From: Cochliopodium minus
Taxonomy: Eukaryota; Discosea; Himatismenida; Cochliopodiidae
Direction of reading: 5' to 3'
Assembly (NCBI GenBank): GCA_024220525.1
Contig: JAMYWO010000061.1
Location: forward strand, 72,622-87,695
DNA: 15,074 bases
Shown: piece after piece, positions 1-7,500 of the stretch
How positions within the stretch are numbered: position 1 is the stretch's first letter
How the letters are laid out: each line of letters opens with the position of its first letter
Translations under genes and position numbers: made by a program
Notes under the pieces: model-generated
The model's database searches: none
The model's input: the letters and a program-made list of their open reading frames with translations, nothing else
Told to the model about the DNA's origin: nothing

Positions 1-90
1 AATTAATTATAATCTGATTTTCTCAAATTTTAATCTTATTTCAATTGAAAATTAAAAAAATTGAAGTTGATTGTTACCTTAATCTTTTGA
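1..90 (+). promoter_or_regulatory. Upstream region of the SAM-domain gene
   Basis: These 90 bases before the ATG at 91 are very AT-rich and hold no open frame I can support. They should contain the 5' untranslated region and part of the promoter of the SAM-domain gene. I see no TATA box or other element that stands out from the background, so the call rests on position only. Confidence 0.3.
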
Positions 91-1307
91 ATGGGCAATA
101 ATGAAGCTAAATTAAAGAATGAAGAGATGTGGCGATTTGTTGATAGTCTAGATTTGAATACCTATGACAAAAACAATCTTTTCAACACTTTGATTAACAA
201 AGGGATCATCTCCATGGATCATTTGAGATTGATGAAGCCTGTTCATCTTGATAACATCGATATAAGTGGCTATACACAAATGATTCTTTCTTTGGGGATG
301 AAAAAATATTACTCTGAGAAAGAAATAGAAGATAATAATGTAAGATGATATCTTTTTTATAAAGGATTATATAAACATCACATCCTATCAATATCACATC
401 ATAACAGCTTCTTTCAATTAATATTTTCATTTAATATTTTTTTGGAAGAATAAATCCATTATCACAAAAAGAGAAAAAGAAAGATCAAATGGAAATTTAG
501 ATATTCAAAAAGATTTAAAAAATAGATCAATCACAGTAATGAATTTCCTTGAATTATTAATTTTTTAATTTAAATATTTATATAATATTTTAAATTTAAA
601 AAGAAACAAGAAACCATGGAAAACAAGAAAATAGAAAATAAAACAGAAGTAATACATTTTAAAAATATCAAAAGAATATGTTTTAAAAAAGAAGGAGAAA
701 TGGATGAAGAAAACAAAAGTGATGAAACCATTGAAGAAATTAAAAATGTCAATGAAACAGAAGCAAATTTAAAAAAAGAAAAAAATTTTTATGAAGAAGA
801 AGAAGGTGATGGTAGAGAAGCTGAGAATGAGGAGGAAGAGGAAGGTGACAGTGATGATCAAGAACATATTATACAAGATGAAATAATAATCACAGAAAAG
901 AAAATGGAGAAAAACTTATACGAAAAACTAAAATTCAAAGTAAAAAAAAATTTAAATAAAAAATTAAAAAAAAAAATTAAAAAAAAATTTAATAAAAAAA
1001 AAAAAAGAGAATGGATGTTGAAGAAAACAAATATGAAGGAGAATTAAAAGTACAAAAAGAGAATTTTATTGAAAAATCTATTGAAAATGAAAATCATGAA
1101 GAGATGGTAACGATGGAGTATTTTTTGAGAATGTTGAGCAAATTAAAGTTGAAATATTTATTTCCTTTTGGAGACGAAGACACCAAAAAATTGATTTTCT
1201 CTTGCAGAACAGACAATGACTTTACTGATTTGTTTGGGGAAATTGAAGAAAACAAAATAGAATTTTTACTTAATCTATGGAAAAAAATAAAAAAAAATAA
1301 AAAATAA
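91..1307 (+). CDS. SAM-domain protein with charged linker (4 exons, 323 aa)
   Basis: Spliced model: exons 91-339, 449-535, 604-939 and 1008-1307 (stop TAA). Introns 340-448 (GTAAGA...AAG), 536-603 (GTAATG...AAG) and 940-1007 (GTAAAA...AAG) are AT-rich, and all three junctions are phase 0 and keep one frame. Residues 12-74 read like a sterile alpha motif: a start 'WRFVDSLDLNTY', a central 'LMKPVHLDNIDI' and a closing 'GYTQMILSLG' helix. SAM domains mediate protein-protein oligomerisation. Residues 84-259 are a lysine- and glutamate-rich, probably disordered linker with an acidic block at 176-197. Residues 260-317 look like another small helical bundle, possibly a degenerate second SAM domain (weak). 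The N-terminus MGNNEAK fits the loose N-myristoylation pattern, so membrane anchoring is possible. A scaffold or adaptor role is inference. The alternative is that exon 1 is a separate short gene and a second gene starts at ATG 616. I prefer one gene because three independent junctions all preserve frame. Confidence 0.62.
940..1007 (+). other. Intron 3 of the SAM gene, open-reading and lysine-coding
   Basis: This 68-nt intron runs from GTAAAA to AAG. It consists almost only of A and T and contains no in-frame stop, so unspliced RNA would be read as a lysine-rich stretch. Because 68 is not a multiple of three, retention shifts frame and ends translation at 1047, replacing the C-terminal helical region with a basic tail. 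Splicing instead joins FK to RMDVEE in frame. Retention may be only accidental. Confidence 0.6.
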
Positions 1308-1377
1308 AAAAAAATAAAAAAAATTAAAAAATGTGTAAAAAAAAATCTTTATTGATCATTTAATATTTATTTTATTT
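1308..1377. terminator. Convergent 3' gap between the SAM and saposin-phosphatase genes
   Basis: Only 70 bases separate the stop codons of two convergent genes, at 1307 on the + strand and 1378 on the - strand. The + strand side is a run of A with AATAAA-like words directly after the stop. On the - strand an AATAAA is read from plus-strand TTTATT at 1348-1353. Polyadenylation signals for both genes must lie here, so the 3' ends probably overlap. Such words are common in AT-rich DNA, so the exact sites are uncertain. Confidence 0.4.
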
Positions 1378-3621
1378 CTAAACATTTATTGGTCTTCTTG
1401 GTGTACAAGGTTGGTTGTTCAAGCAATCCAAATATGTTTTTCCTTCCACTTGGTTTAAATAAAGACAATACCATTGCTATTTTGGAAGAAAAAAAAATAA
1501 AAAATAATTAAAAAAATGAAAGAAATAAAAATATTACCATTCTAAACGAAGAAAAATTAAAGAAATTTTTTTGGATTAAAATTAATATATTTTTTTTTTA
1601 CGCAAGATATTGTGGGCACTTTATTTTTAAAATAAAAAATAATTTTTAAAAAATTAAAAAAAAAAAATTTGTTTCTATTAATTACCATCATGGGTCTTTC
1701 TGCAACTTGTTTGTTAATGAGATTAGCTTCCTCCCACGTTTTATTCAAGTATTTCATATAATAAGAACCTGCTATTTCTCTAGATAATTTCATCAGATCA
1801 GATTTAAAAAAAAAAAAATTATCAGTGTTTTTACCCTGTTCTAATGTTCATTAAAATTAAATAATTAAAAATATTAAAAAAAAAATTAAAATTTTTTTTT
1901 TGTTTACCTATCACACCCACAATCTATTTTAAAAACAATGTAAATAAAATTTTAATCTAATGAAAAAAATAAAAAAAATATATACCACAATGAAAATAAA
2001 TAACAGTTGGTGAAGTATCTAATTTGAAGGGGAATTAATTTTCAGTTCTTTTAAATTTAAAAGTTTTTTTTTTTTTACAATTAGTTTCCAACATCTGTTT
2101 GAGTTGGACCATTCTGTCAGGAAGGTGATCGGCTTGCCAACTTAAAAGACTTTTTGCGAGAAAGTCTCTGAAAGTGGGGTTAATGTTTGAAGCAGAAGTG
2201 TTATCTTTTGATCCTATTAGAAAAAAAATTAAAAAAAAAAAAATTGAACAAAAAAGAAAAAAAAATAAAAAAAAATAATAATAAAATGAAAACATTTCTT
2301 AATACCCAGAGTTTGCCAGAAAGTAAAAGACCCTTTGGTTGAGTTTGTGTTGAAATATTCAAATTCTTTTGTTGTTCTCTTTGCAAAAAATAAAAATAGA
2401 AATTATTTTTAAAAAAAGAAAAATAGGAAAAAATGAGAATAATGTTACGATATCGTCCCCTTCTTGTGGAGAATCTAATTTATTTTATTTTTTATAAATA
2501 GAAATTTTCATGAGGGAAAAAAAAAATGAAAAATTAATAAAAATGTTACCCAAGTTTAGAAGATTAATATCATGAATAACAAAATTACTTGGAAGAGTTA
2601 TGTTTGAAGATTTTGCAGAAGCAATAATTGTATCTATTTTTAAGGAATAATAAAAAAAGAAAAGAAATTTTTTTTTTTGAAAATAAAAAAGTAAAAATAA
2701 TTTTTTTTTTTACTTCTCAGTTGATCATAGTCAAAAACAATCTTATCAAAAGAACCTCCCACTAAAAAAAAGAAATTAAATAAATGAATATAATATTTTT
2801 TTCCTTACCATTTGGATCTCCGCCCCTAAAAAGAAAGTTGGGGTAATTAGAAGATTTGTCTACCAAATGTACGTGAACCACAGTGTCACATAAACCAAGT
2901 CTGTTTTAAATGTATGAATAAAAACGGTCTTATTTTTTATTTAATTTTTTTTTTTTACCTCGTACAAACTATTGAAGTTGATCCAACTGATAATTTAAAA
3001 AATTAAAAATTTTTTTATAATTTTTTTTTTTTTAATTTTTTTTTTTACCTTCTACTATCCATTTTATTGTCACATCTAGATCTACAGTAGCCAGTTTGTT
3101 GCATGCATTCTTTCCTTCCGTGGTGGGGATGAACTTGCAAAATTCTTCGAGAAGGGTGGAGATTTCCTTTTCTGTATGATTGGCAGATATCCATTTTTCT
3201 ATTTGCTTCGTTACATATTCGCAAGTATCACACTCAATTACATCTATATAAATAATAAAATTTATATAGAAAATAATTTTCCGTAAAAATATAAAATCTA
3301 TATTTTCTTGATATTCAATCAAAATATGTTTATGAGTTCCGGTTTATAGATTTTAATTGATAGATAAAGTTTATTTTCCAAAATTATAACGTATACATCT
3401 AATTTCATTCTTTAAAAAATTTTATATTAAAAAAAATGATCAAAAGGGAGTGGAGTATTGATTCATATTTCATATTCAATCCACCCACCATACAAATTTA
3501 ATTGTGGTAAAAAAAAAATTTAATATATTTTACTTTCATGAAGATTATGGTTGATGGATATCGAATTGAAGCCGTTTAATGCAAAAATGAAGATTATCAA
3601 AGTGAATAAAAAAATTTTCAT
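1378..3621 (-). CDS. Secreted saposin-B / PTP-like phosphatase protein (16 exons, 345 aa)
   Basis: Exons: 3621-3534, 3243-3049, 2986-2959, 2900-2809, 2761-2714, 2633-2550, 2474-2449, 2378-2306, 2213-2079, 2018-1986, 1923-1908, 1840-1835, 1779-1686, 1618-1602, 1541-1538, 1476-1378 (stop TAG). All introns are GT...AG and the exons total 1038 nt with no stop. Residues 1-20 form a signal peptide (MKIFLFTLIIFIFALNGFNS). Residues 34-108 are a saposin-B domain with its six cysteines at 34, 37, 65, 77, 102 and 108, closing with CTRLGLC. Residues 262-276 hold VIYFHC-x5-RTGE, the protein-tyrosine/dual-specificity phosphatase loop, with C267 as likely nucleophile and R273 as phosphate binder. Saposin domains bind lipid or membranes, so a secreted or lysosomal phosphatase acting on a lipid-associated substrate is a reasonable inference, but activity and substrate are unproven. 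The Cys-rich C-terminus (QWYCLYL) ends the protein. Weakest part: the 290-nt first intron, which could hide an extra exon. Confidence 0.82.
1538..1541 (-). other. 4-nt microexon (exon 15)
   Basis: Four bases, AATG, sit between a CGTTTAG acceptor and a GTAATA donor. They convert phase 2 to phase 0 and encode the end of A312 and all of M313. Joining exon 14 directly to exon 16 gives a stop after a few codons. With the 4-nt exon the last exon opens as a 32-codon Cys-containing tail (QWYCLYL...). This exon is inferred from frame alone. Confidence 0.62.
1835..1840 (-). other. 6-nt microexon (exon 12) in the phosphatase loop
   Basis: Six bases, AACAGG, lie between an ...ATTAG acceptor and a GTAAAA donor. 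They complete R273, supply T274 and start G275 of the RTGE motif. Without them, or with a neighbouring splice choice, the next exon runs into a stop or loses the motif. The neighbouring 16-nt exon at 1908-1923 supplies residues 268-273. Support comes from frame and motif conservation; no transcript was seen. Confidence 0.72.
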
Positions 3622-3701
3622 TGATCTTTTTTGACCAAACAAAATTAAATCTTTATAAATTTTTTTTTATAAATTTATGAAACAATAATTAAAAAAAAAA
3701 A
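3622..3701. promoter_or_regulatory. 80-bp divergent promoter region
   Basis: The start codons of the saposin-phosphatase gene (- strand, 3621) and the small putative organellar gene (+ strand, 3702) are 80 bases apart. The gap is almost pure A/T, with TATAAA-containing words (for example in 'TTTATAAATT' repeated near 3652 and 3668). Both promoters and 5' ends must fit in or overlap it. The TATAAA words could serve either direction, but in this composition they may be chance. Confidence 0.45.
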
Positions 3702-4095
3702 ATGTTGAAATCATACACAAAACTCAACAAAAATTTGAATACAATCACCAAAAAGAATATAACATCTAATATTAGACCAAGTAATCCATTATTCAGTGGA
3801 TTAAAGACCTTAACATTTTTGACTGGTGTGATATTGGTAAATATAGGAACATTTGAGACATTATTATATGGAAGTAATCATCCCGTATTCTTTGAACATT
3901 GTAATGTCATAAGACAATATTTTGGATATGAGTTGGTAAAGAGAAATTAAAAAATATTATTCTCATAAATCTCACTTATAAAGACTAAAATATAAAAATA
4001 TTTTTAATTTATGACAGTTGGATGTGCCTGAATGGTCACCCCCAGAAGAAGATAATGACGATGATGAAGGAGATGTTAAAGATAAAGACGATTAA
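3702..4095 (+). CDS. Small single-pass protein, possibly mitochondrial (2 exons, 103 aa)
   Basis: Exons are 3702-3935 and 4018-4095 (stop TAA). The 82-nt intron 3936-4017 has donor GTAAAG and acceptor GACAG, phase 0. Unspliced reading stops just inside the intron at 3950, whereas splicing adds 25 codons. Residues 1-26 are rich in K, N, T and S with no acidic residue, like a mitochondrial or hydrogenosomal targeting sequence. Residues 34-55 form one hydrophobic segment (LTFLTGVILVNIG). Residues 60-80 are conserved-looking (HPVFFEHCNVIRQYFGYEL), and from 81 the tail is strongly acidic (EEDNDDDEGD). I do not recognise the family. A small inner-membrane subunit or assembly factor would fit this shape, but that is only a suggestion. 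It is divergent from the saposin-phosphatase gene and convergent with the giant gene. Confidence 0.72.
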
Positions 4096-4294
4096 AATCA
4101 AAAATAAAAGAAATTTTGGAAATTTTATATCACAGATCAATAAATAAAAAATTCAAAATCAAACCTTTTTCTTTAATTCCCTCCAAATATTATTGAATTG
4201 TGATTGTATTAAAAGAATTGAAAACATTCTAATTTTTTTAAAATTTTTATTTATTTTTTTATTTATAATTTATATTTTTTTGTGTTTTGTTTGC
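4096..4294. terminator. Convergent 3' intergenic region
   Basis: These 199 bases separate the stops of the small + strand gene and the giant - strand gene. On the + strand, AATAAATAAA at 4139-4148 is a good polyadenylation signal. On the - strand, the plus-strand word TTTATTTATT near 4246-4255 reads as AATAAATAAA about 40 nt past the stop at 4295. No other gene or RNA is visible. Confidence 0.45.
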
Positions 4295-4546
4295 TTAGAT
4301 ATCTTCTTTATCTTCTTTATCCTCATCATCACCATTAACAGCCTTTGAAATACCTTCAGTATTGATGTTCTTGAGTTCAAGAGCAGTGTTGTTGTTATCA
4401 TTGAAGAAATCATCATCGTCACCATCTCCCAAATCAAAGACGATGCGGCTTCTATCACGGCGACTACGGATATATCTCAAAACAAAGTATCCAACAACAA
4501 CAAGAGACAACAAAATCAAAAACAAGATGCCACCAATGATCAAATA
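4295..4546 (-). other. Transmembrane helix and acidic cytoplasmic tail of the giant protein
   Basis: Residues 3359-3381 are an uninterrupted hydrophobic helix (IIGGILFLILLSLVVVGYF). It is followed at once by a basic stop-transfer patch (RYIRSRRDRSR) and then a 60-residue tail in total with acidic runs (DGDDDDFF, DDEDKEDKED). The positive-inside patch and the N-terminal signal peptide give type I topology. I see no kinase or obvious sorting motif. Confidence 0.88.
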
Positions 4547-7500
4547 CTTGTATTGAGTAGTGATGCCAGGAACAACAAAAGTTTCACAATTAACACCAGT
4601 GTAATCTGATTTACAAACGTTACAAGTGGATCCCGCCCAATTTCCGACACACTTACAAATTCCATTGTTGCAAACCCCACCGTTTTGACATCCAGGAACA
4701 CAAGGGGGAGGTTGACATTGAGGATAAGTGTTTTGGTATCCGTTGGCACAAAATTCGCAATGAGCTCCTTTGTATGAAGAGGTACAGTTACATACAACTT
4801 TGCCGGTGGAGTCGTTACATCTTCCGAGGGGAATACATACATCAGGTTCTTCTTTGGTGTAGGAACATCCACAAGAAGAAGTTTGACAAACATCTGCTCC
4901 ATCTTTTACACAAGTCAAAGAATCAGTGGAATCTGCAATGTTTTTGTAGCCAATATCACAAGAAGTACATGGTCCAACTGATCCAGCATAACCAGTGTTA
5001 CATTTACAATTGTAGTTGTTGTCCAAGTTTCCGTGTCCTCCACATTGTCCGCTCAAAATGGAATACGTGTTTGTTGTAGGAAGAATAACAGATGCATTTG
5101 CGTAATCATATACTTTGTTAGGAATCAAATTGAGTTGATAGTTGGAACCAGCAGATAATTGCAACTGATCAAAAGTAAAAGTGAAATCGACATTGTTGGT
5201 AGTTGTGATTGACTTTGGATTAATCACAACAGAAGAAGAAGAAGCAAGATTGATTCCAGTCAACAAAGGTTGGAGATTCTCTGAAGTGATGAGGTTGTGA
5301 CTTGAATCATAAATGGCTCTAGAAAAAGACAAAGAGAGAACAATGTTGTTGACAGGAGAAATCTTGTAACCACTTGAAGGAGAAACAGAAAGATAAGTAG
5401 ATTGATTGGCATAAGGAATTACAAACAACTCCCATTCAAAAGGCAAACAGTAAACTCTTGAAGAATCAAAGGAAAAATCACTTGTTCTAAAAGTTGGTTG
5501 ATTGACAGTAATAATGTAAGAACCAGGTCTAATGAAAGCATTGAGGTATCTTTTCAAATCTGTTTCTGAATTTTTGTTGGTGATGATATCAAGAGACAAA
5601 TCAGTGGTTCTGTTGGTTTGGAGATTGGTGAGGGAGACATTAAAGTAGCTGAGTCTTGAATTAAAGTTGACATCGAGTTGCAATCTTGAAACGACACTCA
5701 CAGTAATAGTAACATTATAACTTGACAAGGTACTTTGAGATGGGATGTAAGTACGAATAGATTGATGTGCAAATCCATTAGAGTTGATAGCAACAACTTG
5801 ATCAGGAAGTTTAGCGGTAAAAGAAGGAGGGCAAAGGAAATAACTTTGTAATGTGGTCTTTTTGGAGAGCAAGATGTCAAGAGAAAAGAATGGACAAACA
5901 GAGTATTGGGTGACATCATAGAAAGAAAGAGCCAAAGCATATTTGGAAGTGGATTGTGCGGGAATGTGGTAAGAACGGAAAGTGGAGCTGGTTGTTCCTT
6001 GGAGAGAAAAGACAGGATCGATGCTTGATGAATCTTGTTGGACCTGACTCGTGATTCTCAAATTAGTTCTAGATCTGATGAAAACAGATGCAATCGTATC
6101 ATTAGTTATGGTCATGTTAATGTATTCTTGAGCTCCCATTGTACTTGGAAACAAAAAGCTATTCCCATGGAAAGAAAGTTCTCCATTGTTGATGGGTCCA
6201 CCAAAAGGCAATGAACCTCCTTGAACAGTGTTAAGATCTACTGGCAACAAATCGTAGTTGCTGCAATCAGCATGTGGACCATTCACAGAGTAAGGTCTGA
6301 TGAAAATGGAAAGTTTATAGATGAAACATCTCAAAGGTTGTTGAAATACATTGTTGTATGTAAAAATCAATGCATAATTTCCCGCATCAATTACCCTGTC
6401 AATTTGATTAATATTGGATGAGGTAAATCCAGGAAAAGAGAGGATTCCTCCCTTCACCAAATTAGAGGAGATATAGTTGGTAAGAAAGTTTGTTTCAGCA
6501 GATGTGTAAATGACAGAAGGTTGGGTGATGGTAAAGTTGTAAACAACAATGTTGGATTCAGTCACAGGAACAGAACTTGAAGACAAGGAAACAATGGTGT
6601 TTGAACTGTAGTATCCAGATGAAGAAAGAGAAATTTGACTTGGAAAGACTTGAGTTTTGCATGTGGAAATAGGAGTATAAGTGTTGACATCTGCGTTAAT
6701 TTGAGTGATTGGTTCGATCACTAATTGCAAGTTCATTGGGATAGGATCACTTGCAAGATAAAAGAATCTAGGAACAGAAAATGTCAAGGTATATTGAGAT
6801 CCAGCATTCAATTGAACATTAAAGTGAGAGAAGGCGTTGGTGACCACATTGTTTCCACTTGTAAGGGTGATATTTATCTTTTCAGAGCTCTCCAAAAAGA
6901 AAGAAGAGACTCTAAGGTAAGAATTGGAGTTGATAGTAAAGTTGGTGGATACATCTCCTGGTTTATTTGGATCAAATGCAATGTAAAAATTGTTCAATTC
7001 AACTCTGTTGTTATATGCAAGGTAAGAAATAGTGTCCAAAGAGCTTGGCAAAGGATATCCAAAAAATTCAACAGTATTACTTGTATCTTTTTGAACAGAG
7101 ATGTAATAGGTGAAAGGAGAGCATCCAATGATATCTCTGTTGTTGATTACTGTTTCAGTGATGACAAGAGAATAGTTTCCAGGTGCGACACCTTTTGCTC
7201 TTAATTCGTTTCTGTTGATAGAATTTACACCATAAGCAATAATTTCATTGTTTGATTGATCGATCAACTTCAAGAAAAGATCTCCACTTGTAAAATCATA
7301 TCCAACACGAACATAGATGTTGGCATGAGCATTAAGGTTGAAGGAATAAGTCTTTGAAGCCAAGGCATTAATTTGTTGTTGGTAATAGAAATGTTCTCCA
7401 TTCAATGAGTAGACATCAGAGTAAGTGTAAGGAGTAGTAGGCATTCCAGTGGTTGGAGGAGGTACAGGCCAATGAGCTCCATTCTGGCAGATTTGAGGAA

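Noticed and set aside
616-1047. Stand-alone lysine-rich protein starting at 616
   Set aside because: Its KKK-rich C-terminus is an A-rich intron, and sequences on both sides join in frame to neighbouring exons. It remains a fallback if RNA shows a start at 616.
2035-2386. Short - strand open frames starting with Phe-rich stretches
   Set aside because: The Phe and Tyr runs are translated poly-T intron. Only parts (2079-2213 and 2306-2378, the latter in another frame) are exons of the saposin-phosphatase gene.
3032-3322. Saposin protein starting at the Met at 3322
   Set aside because: Its first 26 residues are translated intron with no proper signal peptide. A TATAG acceptor at 3244-3245 and a clear signal-peptide exon at 3534-3621 give a better start.
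1378-3621. Acyloxyacyl hydrolase (saposin plus GDSL lipase)
   Set aside because: The N-terminal saposin domain fits, but the rest has no GDS(L) block. It carries HC-x5-RTGE, a phosphatase signature.
6725-7204. 159-codon open frame on the + strand, with others such as 9829-10152 and 13510-13917
   Set aside because: They lie opposite the strongly repetitive, domain-coding giant gene and show no domain, signal or sensible composition. They are antisense shadows.
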